Of a stretch of 41,497 nucleotides of DNA, positions 7,848 through 16,924 are shown in pieces. Source of the stretch: an uncultured Sutterella sp. (lineage in GTDB: Bacteria; Pseudomonadota; Gammaproteobacteria; Burkholderiales; Burkholderiaceae_F). The stretch lies in NCBI GenBank assembly GCA_905201055.1, contig CAJKMT010000010.1:1-41497 (forward strand), read 5' to 3'. The position numbers and the translations under genes were made by a program. The first letter of the stretch is position 1, and the number at the start of each line of letters is the position of its first letter. The notes beneath the pieces are model-generated. The model searched no databases and was not told the origin of the DNA. It saw only the letters and a list, made by a program, of their open reading frames with translations.

Positions 7848-9971
7848 TTAGGTCCGTCTGGCGTTATAGACGCCCGGCAAATCTTGAATGGCCTTAAGCG
7901 ATCGCTTCAGAGACTCGGCCTGTGAAATTTCCACATTAAAGCGCCAGTGCATATCCGTTTTAACCACTTGGGAACTCATGCTGATGATGGCGATTTTTTC
8001 TTTCATGAAAATTTCACTCATGTCTTTCAAAAGTCCCGGAATATTTTGACCGACTACCAGCACTTCAACAGGGAAGACTGCGCCTTCGGCATTACCCCAA
8101 CTCACTTCAATTAAGCGTTCCTGACCTTTTTCATCCAAGTGACGAACATTGGGACAGTCGGCTCTGTGAATCGTCACACCGCGTCCGCGGGTCACAAATC
8201 CTACGATCTTATCGGGAGGTGCCGGATGGCAGCAGCGGGCAAGCTGCGTTAAAAGCGAATCAACGCCGACCACCAAAACTTTGCTCTTAGCGTGCTCAAC
8301 CTTGGATTTGGAGGTGAAAATCTCTTTCTTTTCCTCTTCCTGAGGTTTGAGAACTTTTTCAATGCTCTTAAAGCCGAATTCTTCTTTGGCTGCGCCTACG
8401 AAGAGATCCTCAATCGTGTCATAACCCAGGCGCTTGGCAAGTTCTTCAAGCTTAAAGGCTGTTTTCCCAAGTCGGGCAAGATCCTTTTCGACGATATCCC
8501 GACCCGCATTGACCATTTCTTCAACGGCTTTTTGATTAAACCATTGACGCACCTTACCGCGAGCACGGTTGGTCACCACAAAGCCCAATTCGGGATTGAG
8601 CCAGTCGCGGCTCGGACCGCCCGCTTTTGCCGCTACGATTTCAACAGTCTCACCGGTCTTCAGTTTGTAGTTAAGCGGCACCATTTGTCCGTTGACTTTG
8701 GCGCCACGGCAACGGTGTCCCAACTCGCTGTGCAGATGGTAGGCAAAATCGATGGGCGTAGCCCCCGCTCGCATTTCAACAACGCGCCCCTGAGGGGTGA
8801 GTACATAAACATGTTCATCCTCAACACCCTTGGGTCCTTCAGGCTTAACATCGCTGCTCCAAGCCAGAAGCTGGCGCAGCCAGGCGACTTTCTGGTCTTC
8901 TGCGCTTTGAGTGCTTTTTTCCGAATTACCCGCTTCCTTGTAGCGCCAGTGCGCTGCCATACCGAGCTCGTTATACTCGTGCATTTCGCGCGTGCGAATC
9001 TGGATTTCAATCGGACGCTCTTTGGAGTCCAAAATCACCGTGTGAAGCGAGCGATAGCCGTTCGGTTTCGGGTTCGAGATATAGTCGTCGTACTCTGAAC
9101 TCACACCGGGGAAATTTTCCTGAACGATGGAGAGGACTTCATAGCACTGCTCAACGTTACCCACAATGATGCGCAAAGCGCGCACGTCATAGAGCTGATC
9201 AAAACGAAGATGCTTGCGTTCCATCTTTTTGTAGATGGAATAAATATGCTTGGGCCGACCGGAGACCTCTGCCTCAATCCCCTTTTCAGCAAGCATTGAA
9301 CGAATTTTATTGACCGCATCTTTCATGAAAGCCAAACGAGCTTCGCGGCTTTCATCGAGCTGGCGGGCAATTTCATTGTAGATATCGGGCTTAGTAAAGC
9401 GCAGCGACAGGTCTTCCAATTCCCACTTGATCTGCCAGATACCCAAACGGTTGGCAAGCGGCGCATAAAGCGCGAGAGTGTCGGCACCGTAAGCTTTTGC
9501 ACCTTCCGGGTCATCCTTTTTCATCGCATAGTAGCGAAGCGTCTGCAGGCGGCTCGAGAGCCGCAGAATAACCACGCGAAGGTCCTTGCACATGGCAAGC
9601 ACCATTTTCCTCAAAAGCGCATCCTGCGCTTTAAGCATCAGCTTGTCGTTGCCTTTTTCATCATCCTCGGCAGGCATCAGACGCGTTTTGCCGTTTAATT
9701 CAATCAGACGGTGCAGCTCATTGACAAGCTCAGCAACACCGGTGCCGAAATTATTTTTCAGCCACTCTTCGGGATTGGGCAGGCAATCATGGACGGCAAA
9801 AAGATAGCAGGCAGAAATGAGTTCCTCATCGTCGCGAATACCGCGAACGATGTTGGCCATACCATCGGCGTGTGCTAATCGAGATTCACCGGTAAAAAGT
9901 TTCTTGTCCCCATACAGAGGCATAGCCATCTGCCGGGCAAGCATGCTGTCGGCTTGTTTTTCTTCAGACAT
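7848..9971 (-). CDS. relA: (p)ppGpp synthetase, RelA type
   Basis: Makes the stringent-response alarmone from GTP/GDP and ATP on starved ribosomes. The 707-residue protein has the long RSH layout: HD-like domain (about 1-190), synthetase domain (about 230-350), TGS (about 390-450) with PIDFAYHLHSELGHRCRGAKVNG, a zinc-finger/helical part with LARCCHPAPPDKIVGF, and a C-terminal ACT domain. In the synthetase site EYDDYISNPKPNGYRSLHT carries the acidic ExDD version typical of RelA; bifunctional SpoT/Rel proteins carry RxKD. The HD domain keeps a lone 'VHD' but lacks the following ED motif of active hydrolases, so it is probably synthetase-only. ATG 9971 follows a GGAG site; an open extension of 12 codons exists upstream. 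Confidence 0.92.
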   Translation of the reverse strand: MSEEKQADSMLARQMAMPLYGDKKLFTGESRLAHADGMANIVRGIRDDEELISACYLFAVHDCLPNPEEWLKNNFGTGVAELVNELHRLIELNGKTRLMPAEDDEKGNDKLMLKAQDALLRKMVLAMCKDLRVVILRLSSRLQTLRYYAMKKDDPEGAKAYGADTLALYAPLANRLGIWQIKWELEDLSLRFTKPDIYNEIARQLDESREARLAFMKDAVNKIRSMLAEKGIEAEVSGRPKHIYSIYKKMERKHLRFDQLYDVRALRIIVGNVEQCYEVLSIVQENFPGVSSEYDDYISNPKPNGYRSLHTVILDSKERPIEIQIRTREMHEYNELGMAAHWRYKEAGNSEKSTQSAEDQKVAWLRQLLAWSSDVKPEGPKGVEDEHVYVLTPQGRVVEMRAGATPIDFAYHLHSELGHRCRGAKVNGQMVPLNYKLKTGETVEIVAAKAGGPSRDWLNPELGFVVTNRARGKVRQWFNQKAVEEMVNAGRDIVEKDLARLGKTAFKLEELAKRLGYDTIEDLFVGAAKEEFGFKSIEKVLKPQEEEKKEIFTSKSKVEHAKSKVLVVGVDSLLTQLARCCHPAPPDKIVGFVTRGRGVTIHRADCPNVRHLDEKGQERLIEVSWGNAEGAVFPVEVLVVGQNIPGLLKDMSEIFMKEKIAIISMSSQVVKTDMHWRFNVEISQAESLKRSLKAIQDLPGVYNARRT

Positions 9972-10128
9972 AAGACACTCCAGCCTATTCGTATACACCC
10001 AAGCCATTCCCTGATTCAGAAGAAAGACTCAATGGGCCAGAAGTTATTGAACACGTAGATTGTAGAAACAATGACGAAAAAAAGCAGTTAAGAAATGTGA
10101 CTTTTTTTTTTGTTTTTGAATTTTCCTC

Positions 10129-10153
10129 AAAAAAAGCGCTCCAAACGGAGCGC
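10129..10153 (-). terminator. Terminator after rhlE
   Basis: On the minus strand GCGCTCC-GTTT-GGAGCGC is followed by a run of seven T, 17 bases past the rhlE stop. Confidence 0.9.
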
Positions 10154-10169
10154 AATATTCAAAAACTGA

Positions 10170-11540
10170 TTAACGCCGCATCAATCCGCCCAATAAAGCT
10201 GCCACATGCGGTTTTTTCGTTTGCTCTTTGCGCACGTCACCCAACGGTTTTTCCTCGACCGCCTTTTCGACAACCTCGCCGCTCGGCACATACGGTTGAT
10301 CAAAGAAGGGATCGGAGCTCACCGGACTTACGGGCGGCGGCGTATACACCTTTCTCGGACCGCGGGAAGGTCTGCGGTGAGATGAAACATCCGGACGGAT
10401 TCTCTTAAAGTGCTGCTTTGTGAGCGTTTCAATGGCTGAGATATTTTTCTCATCAGCCCCCGGGCACATAAGCGTAAGTGCGAGTCCCTTCATCCCTGCA
10501 CGCCCCGTTCGGCCGATACGGTGTACGTAATCTTCGGCATTAAAGGGAACGTCGTAATTAATCACCACGGGAAGGTCTGCGATATCCAAGCCGCGGGCGG
10601 CAACGTCTGTGGCAACCAGCACCCGAAGTTCGCCGTGTTTAAAAGCATCGAGCGTTTTTATGCGTTCATCCTGTGTTTTGTCGCCGTGGATGGCATCGGC
10701 TTCAATGCCGTACTGCGTAAGCGTTCTTGCCAAACGGCGGCAGCAGATCTTTGAATTCACAAAGACCAGGATATTCTTGGCGTCTTCACACATTTCATCA
10801 TCAAGCAGATCAAGAAGCGCATCCACTTTTTCAGAATCATGAACTTCGAAAAGACGCTGGGTAATGGTTTTTGCCGTTGAGTTCTCGCGTGCGACTTCAA
10901 CCAATTTCGGGTTATTGAGGAAGTTAGCCGCCAATTTTTTAATCTCGGGTGAAAAGGTCGCCGAAAACATCAGGCTTTGGCGTTTGGCAGGCAAAAGCTT
11001 AAGAATGCGGGAGATATCCGGTAAGAACCCCATGTCAAGCATTCGGTCAGCCTCATCCAGAACAACGATCTGGACTTGGCTCAATGCGGTGTTGCGCTGC
11101 TCAATATGATCGAGCAGGCGTCCTGGCGTTGCCACCAGAACTTCAACTCCGCGTCTGAGCGCATCCTGCTGGGTGTGAATATCTACACCGCCAAAAACGC
11201 AGGCCGTGCGAAGACCGGTGTATTTGGCATAGCTTTGGAGATTCTCATGCACCTGATCGGCGAGCTCTCGGGTAGGCGTGAGTACTAGAGCGCGCACAGG
11301 GTGACGCGCCGGTGACATGCTGGTGTTGGCAGAGAGAATCAATCGCTCAAGCAGAGGCAAACCGAAACTGGCTGTTTTACCCGTACCGGTTTGCGCCGCT
11401 CCCATCACATCGTGGCCTGCCAATACCAAGGGAATAGCCTGCGTTTGAATGGGCGTCGGCGTTTCATAGCCCATTTCAGAAATAGCTCGCATTAAGCTGT
11501 CATGCAAACCGAAAGAAGCGAAAGATTGCGATTCTGCCAT
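10170..11540 (-). CDS. rhlE: DEAD-box ATP-dependent RNA helicase (RhlE type)
   Basis: A 456-residue RNA helicase that remodels structured RNA, in ribosome assembly or mRNA decay. All core motifs are present in order: Q motif in SFASFGLHDSL...PTPIQTQAIP, Walker A AAQTGTGKTAS, PTRELADQV, GGVD, TPGRLLD, DEADRMLDMGF, SAT, then VFVNSK, TDVAARGLDI and HRIGRTGRAG. A basic, proline-rich tail (RPSRGPRKVYTPPP onward) follows the core, as in RhlE. I take ATG 11540 with a GGAA site; 55 further upstream codons are open but look non-coding. It is monocistronic between two terminators. Confidence 0.93.
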   Translation of the reverse strand: MAESQSFASFGLHDSLMRAISEMGYETPTPIQTQAIPLVLAGHDVMGAAQTGTGKTASFGLPLLERLILSANTSMSPARHPVRALVLTPTRELADQVHENLQSYAKYTGLRTACVFGGVDIHTQQDALRRGVEVLVATPGRLLDHIEQRNTALSQVQIVVLDEADRMLDMGFLPDISRILKLLPAKRQSLMFSATFSPEIKKLAANFLNNPKLVEVARENSTAKTITQRLFEVHDSEKVDALLDLLDDEMCEDAKNILVFVNSKICCRRLARTLTQYGIEADAIHGDKTQDERIKTLDAFKHGELRVLVATDVAARGLDIADLPVVINYDVPFNAEDYVHRIGRTGRAGMKGLALTLMCPGADEKNISAIETLTKQHFKRIRPDVSSHRRPSRGPRKVYTPPPVSPVSSDPFFDQPYVPSGEVVEKAVEEKPLGDVRKEQTKKPHVAALLGGLMRR

Positions 11541-11710
11541 TGATTTTTCCGTTATCAGAGACTTTTCTCTCAAAAATTCAATATCACTTTGAAATTCCAG
11601 AGATTTTAACAATTTCACAGCGCTTTGACTAAAGATTCTTTTAACTAAATACCGAAAAACGCTTAAATTGATGTTATATATGCTAATCGGTAACTTCAGC
11701 CGCAAAACAC

Positions 11711-11747
11711 CAAAAGAAAAGGCCCTGAGAAAATTCCCAAGGCCTTT
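11711..11747 (-). terminator. Probable terminator after nhaD
   Basis: On the minus strand a 7-pair stem AAAGGCC / GGCCTTT with a 16-base, partly paired loop is followed by TCTTTTGG, 25 bases past the nhaD stop. The T-run is interrupted, so this is a medium-strength call. Confidence 0.55.
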
Positions 11748-11771
11748 CGCGTTCAGTCTGTCAGAACTGTC

Positions 11772-13169
11772 TTAGATGAAGAACAGATTCATCAGGAAGA
11801 ACGTCGGAACCAAGATACCAACGGACCAAATCATGTAGCCGAAGAAGCTCGGCATCTTCACGCCGCGTTCCTGAACGATGGAAATCGTCATGAAGTTAGG
11901 CGCATTGCCGATATAGGTCATCGAGCCCATAAACACCGCGCCCATGGAGATAGCCATCAAGGTGTGTGAATCTTCACCCATCAGAAGGACCGGATCGCCG
12001 CCAGCCAAATTAAAGAAGGCGAGGTAAGTCGGTGCATTATCAAGGAATGAAGAGAGTGCACCCGTGAGCCAGAAGAACACGTGGTTATTGAAAGTGCCGT
12101 CGGCATTGGTCACCAATGCGACAAGCGGAGCAAACGCACCGTCATGACCGGCACGCAGCATTTCAATCACGGGAACGATACAGCAGAAAATACCGAAGAA
12201 CAGTTTGCCGACTTCAAGAATCGGATCCCAGGAGAACTGATTGCCTTCGCGAGCCACTTTAGGCGTAAGCGCCAAGCTCAAACCGGCGATTGTTAAAAAG
12301 AGCACATCGCGGATGATCGATTCAAGCGTCAGTTGAACATGCAGCACTTCAAACGTAATGCCGGACTTCCAGAAACCGGACAAAAGCATGCTTCCCACGA
12401 TACCGGCGAGCAGCAGAATATTGATGGCGCCTTCAATCTTAAACGGTTCCTTTTCCTTAAAGTGAATCGTCGATTGATCTTCCTTCTTATACATGATCGT
12501 GTCAATGATCACGTAGATGAACAAAAGGAACAAAACAGTCGACATCATCGGCAGGAACAGGTGCTGAGTCGTCCAGAAGAAATCCACGCCGCGCAGGAAC
12601 CCAAGGAACAGAGGCGGATCGCCCAACGGGGTAAGACTGCCGCCGATATTGGCCACCAGGAAAATGAAGAAAATGAAGGTGTGCATCTGGTACTTGCGCG
12701 TCTTATTGGCTTCGAGCAAGGGACGAATGATGAGCATGGCCGCACCGGTCGTACCCATGACATTGGCGAGCATCGCGCCGACAAACAAAAATGCGGCGTT
12801 CATCAAAGGCGTGCCTTCAAAAGAAGAGCGGATGTGAATGCCGCCTGCGACCACAAACAAAGCACCGACGAAGATAATGAACGGAATATAGTCGCCGATG
12901 ATCGCGTGAGCCAATGCACCTGTAGCCACCGTGCCGCCATAAACAGCGTAAAGCGGCACAGCACACAAAAGTGCCCAAACGAGGGCCACCTTACCGAAAT
13001 GGTTGTGCCAGAAATGCGGCACAAGAAGAGGACAAAGCGCGATACTGAGCAAAATCCCAGCAAACGGCACGGCCCAGAGCATTGAAAGCTCCGCGCCGTT
13101 AAGACCGGCGGCATTGGCAATCATCGGAGAAGCAGCCAAACACGCGCCTAAAAGCACTCTTTGAATCAT
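11772..13169 (-). CDS. nhaD: Sodium/proton antiporter, NhaD family (ion transporter superfamily)
   Basis: A 465-residue membrane protein with about 11-12 hydrophobic segments. NhaD proteins exchange Na+ (or Li+) for H+ across the inner membrane. The best marker is GGSLTPLGDPPLFLGFLRGVDFFWT near residue 175-200, together with ANVMGTTGAAMLIIRPLL and SSFLDNAPTYLAFFNLAGG near 370. A cleavable-looking signal (LLGACLAASPMIANAAG) precedes the first helix. The start has AAGGGA eight bases upstream. It lies 73 bases downstream of pncB on the same strand with no clear terminator between, so partial co-transcription is possible. Confidence 0.85.
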   Translation of the reverse strand: MIQRVLLGACLAASPMIANAAGLNGAELSMLWAVPFAGILLSIALCPLLVPHFWHNHFGKVALVWALLCAVPLYAVYGGTVATGALAHAIIGDYIPFIIFVGALFVVAGGIHIRSSFEGTPLMNAAFLFVGAMLANVMGTTGAAMLIIRPLLEANKTRKYQMHTFIFFIFLVANIGGSLTPLGDPPLFLGFLRGVDFFWTTQHLFLPMMSTVLFLLFIYVIIDTIMYKKEDQSTIHFKEKEPFKIEGAINILLLAGIVGSMLLSGFWKSGITFEVLHVQLTLESIIRDVLFLTIAGLSLALTPKVAREGNQFSWDPILEVGKLFFGIFCCIVPVIEMLRAGHDGAFAPLVALVTNADGTFNNHVFFWLTGALSSFLDNAPTYLAFFNLAGGDPVLLMGEDSHTLMAISMGAVFMGSMTYIGNAPNFMTISIVQERGVKMPSFFGYMIWSVGILVPTFFLMNLFFI

Positions 13170-13242
13170 TTGTTAATTCCCTTGCTTTTCTTGATTTAAG
13201 TTAATTTTCCGATTGTACAAAACTTTTTGCTATACCGTTTGA

Positions 13243-14415
13243 TTATTTTTGATCGGTCATGCCGAAAACCTGTTTCAGGTAAGCAAGATAACTGGGATCA
13301 TCGCACAGGCTCTTGCCCGGCGTATCAGAAATCTTTGCCACCGGCTGACCGTTGGCGCGCACCATCTTAATCACGATATTAAGAGGTTCCGGCCCCAGGT
13401 CATTCGTTAAGTTTGTGCCGACACCGAATCCGAGTTTCACTCGTCCTTTGAAACGTCTGAAGAGTTTGATAAGCCGATCAAAGGTCAGACTGTCTGAGAA
13501 AATAAACGTCTTCGTGCGCGGATCGCATCGATTGGCTTTGTAGTGCTCAATCATGCGCTCGCCCCAGCTTTCGGGGTCGCCCGAATCTTGTCTCACGCCG
13601 TCAAAAAGCTTGCAGAAGAACATATCGAAGTCTTTTAAGAAAGGCTCAATACCGTAAACGTCCGTAAGCGCAATTCCCAAGTCACCCCGATACTCTTTGG
13701 CCCACATTTCAAAAGCGTAAGTCTGCGAATCGCGCAGTCTCGGTCCTAGTGCCTGGCAGGCCTGCAGATACTCATGCGCCATCGTTCCCATCGGAATGAG
13801 GTTAAGTTCCTTGGCATAAAGCACATTGCTCGTACCGGCAAATTCACGCGGCAGGCGCTCTTTGAGAATTTCGAGGACTTCTTTTTGCCAAACGCGCGAA
13901 AAGCGACGGCGAGTCCCAAAATCCGAGATGGAAATGAGTTCATGATCGGGCTCATTTTCAATCATGCGGATTTTTGCATCCAATCGTCTCAAGCCCTCAG
14001 TTTTGTCGATATTGGGGGCAATGTGGCTGAAGTAGGTTTCATTGACGATGGCCAGAACCGGAATTTCAAACAAAATGGTGTGAAGCCACGGTCCTTTAAT
14101 CGTAATGCTCAACTGACCGTCTTTGTCCGAAATATCAATGTATTTGCGTTTGAGCTGGAAAAGACTCAAAAATTCGACAAAATCGTCTTTGATGAAGCGA
14201 AGCGAGCGCAGATACTCAAGTTCATCTTCTTTGAAGCGAAGTGTGCACAAGTGATCGACTTGTTCTTTGATCTCGTCAATGTAGGGTCTGAGGTCAATGC
14301 CTTCATTGCGGCACCGGAAACGATATTCGACGGATGCCCCCGGAAATTGATGCAGCACACACTGCATCATGGTGAACTTATACAGATCGGTATCCAACAG
14401 TGACTCAACAATCAC
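13243..14415 (-). CDS. pncB: Nicotinate phosphoribosyltransferase
   Basis: Converts nicotinate and PRPP to nicotinate mononucleotide in NAD salvage, using ATP. The 390-residue protein begins IVESLLDTDLYKFTMMQCVLHQFPGASVEYRFRCR, the standard PncB opening. It also has ISDFGTRRRFSRVWQ, SNVLYAKELNLIPMGTMAHE, the DVYGIEPFLKDFD segment, VRQDSGDPESW and VKLGFGVGTNLTNDLG. The start is GTG at 14415 (AAGG about ten bases upstream). Divergent from fdxA across 109 bases. Confidence 0.95.
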   Translation of the reverse strand: MIVESLLDTDLYKFTMMQCVLHQFPGASVEYRFRCRNEGIDLRPYIDEIKEQVDHLCTLRFKEDELEYLRSLRFIKDDFVEFLSLFQLKRKYIDISDKDGQLSITIKGPWLHTILFEIPVLAIVNETYFSHIAPNIDKTEGLRRLDAKIRMIENEPDHELISISDFGTRRRFSRVWQKEVLEILKERLPREFAGTSNVLYAKELNLIPMGTMAHEYLQACQALGPRLRDSQTYAFEMWAKEYRGDLGIALTDVYGIEPFLKDFDMFFCKLFDGVRQDSGDPESWGERMIEHYKANRCDPRTKTFIFSDSLTFDRLIKLFRRFKGRVKLGFGVGTNLTNDLGPEPLNIVIKMVRANGQPVAKISDTPGKSLCDDPSYLAYLKQVFGMTDQK

Positions 14416-14524
14416 GATGCTTAGCCTTTATGTAGGTTTTCAATGTTTTTAGTCTAGCCTTTTTCACGGATATCTGCGTTAGAATTCGACAATTAAATTA
14501 GAAAATTTCAGTAGGGAGAAAACC

Positions 14525-14851
14525 GTGGCTCATGTAGTATGTGACCCCTGTATTAACTGCACGGATACCGCCTGTGTCGCCGTGTGTCCTGTGGACTGCT
14601 TCCGTGTCGGTCCCAATTTTCTCGTGATTGATCCGGATGAATGCATCGATTGCGCCGTCTGTGTGCCCGAATGCCCTGAAGAGGCCATTTTCCATGAAGA
14701 TGATGTGCCCGAAGGTCAGGAAGAATTCATTGCCCTTAACGCAGAACTGTCCAAGAAGTGGCCTTCCATCACCCGCCAGCGTCCGCGTCCTGCTGATGCC
14801 GATAAATGGCACGGTGTGCCCAACAAGCGCCAGTATCTGAAGACTGAATAA
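14525..14851 (+). CDS. fdxA: 7Fe ferredoxin (FdxA type)
   Basis: A 108-residue [3Fe-4S][4Fe-4S] ferredoxin. CDPCINCTDTACVAVCPVDC and CIDCAVCVPECPEEAI hold the cluster ligands; the first motif has the spacing that gives a 3Fe cluster. The C-terminal half (ALNAELSKKWPSITRQRP onward) is the usual FdxA tail. It starts at GTG behind a strong AGGGAG site. It precedes the flavin reductase gene fpr by 73 bases, and two more iron-sulfur genes follow, making one electron-transfer cluster. Confidence 0.95.
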   Translation: MAHVVCDPCINCTDTACVAVCPVDCFRVGPNFLVIDPDECIDCAVCVPECPEEAIFHEDDVPEGQEEFIALNAELSKKWPSITRQRPRPADADKWHGVPNKRQYLKTE

Positions 14852-14873
14852 CAGAGGCAAAGTTCTTTAACAG

Positions 14874-14911
14874 AGCCTGCCCGCGAATTTCCGGACAGGC
14901 TTTACTCTTAT
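14874..14911 (+). terminator. Weak hairpin between fdxA and fpr
   Basis: Arms AGCCTGCCCG and CCGGACAGGCT (one mismatch) are followed by TTTACTCTTATT. The imperfect T-run suggests partial termination or an mRNA-stabilising end that would raise fdxA output over fpr. Confidence 0.5.
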
Positions 14912-14924
14912 TAGGGGCCGTTAT

Positions 14925-15695
14925 ATGACAATTCATGCCGTCACCATCACCGAACTGTCTCATCACAATGACCGAGTGATGTTCTTTTCGGTCACAAAAC
15001 CTGAAGGCTTTACCTATCGATCGGGGCAATTTGTCCGATGCGGCATCGCATTAAAGGAAAATCCTCAAGCCGAGGACGACTTCCTTATGCGCCCTTATTC
15101 TCTTGCAAGTCACCCCGGGGAAAATAAGTTAAGTTTTTATGTGGCCCGTGTTTTGGACGGTGCGCTTAGTCCAAAGCTTTTTGAACTCAAAGTCGGTGAC
15201 ACGGTTTATGTTGACGACACAGCTTACGGCTTGATGCTGCCCGAGCGCCTTGAAAAGGGCGGCACACTTTTTTGCTTTGCCTCGGGCACCGGTCTTTCAG
15301 CCTTTTTATCCATCGTAAAAAACAATCCGTGGGAAAGATTTGATAACGTGGTTGTCGTGCACTGCGCCCGATGCGCTGACGACATTACGTTAACCGATGC
15401 CTTTACTCAAGCCGTGCGAGAGCAAGGTCGGGAAGTCAATTTCCGCTTCATTGCTGCCACAACCCGTGAATCGGACCCCTGCCGATGCGGCGAAATCACC
15501 AAGCGTGTTCCTCAGGCGATTGCCGACGGTGACTTTGAGAAGATGGGATTTACCTTCACACCTCAATGGGTGCGCGCCATGATCTGCGGCAATCCCGGAT
15601 TTGTCGATTCAATGAAAAAAGTTTTGAAAGAGCGCGGATTTACGGCTCCGCGCGGAGCGAAACTCGGCACCTATGTCGCTGAAAACTTCTGGTAG
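14925..15695 (+). CDS. fpr: Ferredoxin-NADP+ reductase
   Basis: A 256-residue flavoenzyme that passes electrons between NADPH and ferredoxin or flavodoxin. FAD-binding RPYSLAS is near residue 52, followed by the YVARVLDGALSPKLFELKVGD segment, an NADP-binding FASGTGLSAFLSI near 115, and the MICGNPGFVDSMKKVLKERGF region. The terminal aromatic is in VAENFW. This is the bacterial FPR subclass found in proteobacteria. Its position directly after fdxA supports a reductase-ferredoxin pair. The next gene begins six bases after its stop. Confidence 0.95.
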   Translation: MTIHAVTITELSHHNDRVMFFSVTKPEGFTYRSGQFVRCGIALKENPQAEDDFLMRPYSLASHPGENKLSFYVARVLDGALSPKLFELKVGDTVYVDDTAYGLMLPERLEKGGTLFCFASGTGLSAFLSIVKNNPWERFDNVVVVHCARCADDITLTDAFTQAVREQGREVNFRFIAATTRESDPCRCGEITKRVPQAIADGDFEKMGFTFTPQWVRAMICGNPGFVDSMKKVLKERGFTAPRGAKLGTYVAENFW

Positions 15696-15701
15696 GTCAT
15701 T

Positions 15702-16277
15702 ATGTCTGAACATCTGATTGACGCAATTGATGAGGTGCTGCCACAGACGCAATGCCGTCAGTGCGGTTTTGACGGGTGCAGAAACTATGCCTGGGCGATT
15801 GCCATGGGTGAGGCTCCCATTAACCGTTGCGCCCCGGGCGGTCAAAAGGGAATCGAGGCGCTCGCCCGCGTAACCGGTCAAAATCCCCTGCCGCTTGATC
15901 CCGAATACGGGCATGAAGTGCCACTGGAAGTCTCACGAATCAATCCCGATACGTGCATCGGCTGCCGAAAATGTGTCGCGGTATGCCCAACCAACGCCAT
16001 TGTCGGTGCTCCGAAACGCCTCCACGGTGTGATCACCGACTGGTGTACGGGATGCGCTTTGTGCATTGTGGCTTGCCCCGTTGACTGCATTGATCTGGTG
16101 CCGGCGCCTTTTGAGTGGACTCATGAACGCGCTATGGCCGCCCGCACGCGCTACCGTCAAAAACTTGCCCGGGAAAAACAACGCCAGGCCGACCGCGATG
16201 CGAAACTTAACGCTCAAAGCACAGCGGATAAGAAAAAGGCCCTTTTAGCCGATATCCTCGCGCGAGTAAAAAAATGA
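15702..16277 (+). CDS. RnfB-like iron-sulfur protein lacking the membrane anchor
   Basis: A 191-residue electron carrier. The N-terminal Fe-S module CRQCGFDGCRNYAWAIAMG...NRCAPGG has the Cx2Cx4C...C spacing of RnfB. Two 4Fe-4S motifs follow, CIGCRKCVAVCP and CTGCALCIVACP. Classical RnfB begins with a hydrophobic helix before the first cluster; this one starts only 17 residues before it with no membrane segment, so it is probably soluble. A charged helical tail of about 60 residues (residues about 130-191) has no counterpart I know in RnfB. No other rnf gene is near. It overlaps nth by four bases (ATGA). Confidence 0.85.
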   Translation: MSEHLIDAIDEVLPQTQCRQCGFDGCRNYAWAIAMGEAPINRCAPGGQKGIEALARVTGQNPLPLDPEYGHEVPLEVSRINPDTCIGCRKCVAVCPTNAIVGAPKRLHGVITDWCTGCALCIVACPVDCIDLVPAPFEWTHERAMAARTRYRQKLAREKQRQADRDAKLNAQSTADKKKALLADILARVKK

Positions 16278-16924
16278 ACAAAGCCAAACGCTACGAAATC
16301 ATGAAACGGTTGGCAGAGCTGCGTCCCAACCCTAAAAGCGAACTGGAATATCAAACCCCATTTGAGTTACTGGTTGCCGTGGTACTCTCGGCTCAGGCTA
16401 CTGATAAAAGTGTTAATTTAGCCACACGAGAACTTTACCCTGTCGCCAATACGCCTGAAGCTATTTATAAGTTAGGTATCGAAGGACTCACCCCTTACAT
16501 CAAAACCATTGGGCTATACCGCAACAAGGCCAAACATGTCATTGCGCTGTGCGAAAAACTGATCAAAGAATACGACGGGCAGGTGCCCGACGACAGAGAA
16601 GCGCTCGAGAGTCTGCCCGGTGTCGGCAGAAAAACGGCCAATGTTGTGCTTAATGTCGCTTTCGGTCACCCGACGATTGCGGTTGACACCCATATTTTCC
16701 GTGTCAGTAACCGCACGGGTTTCGCACCGGGAAAAACACCCGAAGAAGTTGAAAAGAAACTTTTGAAATTCGTGCCGGAAGAATTTAAAAAAGATGCCCA
16801 CCACTGGCTGCTTCTTCACGGACGCTATTGCTGTAAAGCTGCTAAACCCGAATGCGGCACTTGTCCGATCGCTGATTTGTGCGAATTCAAAAAGAAAAAT
16901 TTAGATCGAAAGACCGAAAACTAA
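16274..16924 (+). CDS. nth: Endonuclease III
   Basis: DNA glycosylase/AP lyase that removes oxidised pyrimidines. The 216-residue protein has the helix-hairpin-helix LPGVGRKTANVVLN with its catalytic lysine, the conserved aspartate in VDTHIFRVSNR, and a C-terminal 4Fe-4S loop CKAAKPECGTCPIADLC with Cx6Cx2Cx5C spacing. LVAVVLSAQATDKSVN is also typical. Its start overlaps the preceding iron-sulfur gene, indicating translational coupling. Its stop overlaps the stop of convergent rimM. Confidence 0.97.
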   Translation: MNKAKRYEIMKRLAELRPNPKSELEYQTPFELLVAVVLSAQATDKSVNLATRELYPVANTPEAIYKLGIEGLTPYIKTIGLYRNKAKHVIALCEKLIKEYDGQVPDDREALESLPGVGRKTANVVLNVAFGHPTIAVDTHIFRVSNRTGFAPGKTPEEVEKKLLKFVPEEFKKDAHHWLLLHGRYCCKAAKPECGTCPIADLCEFKKKNLDRKTEN

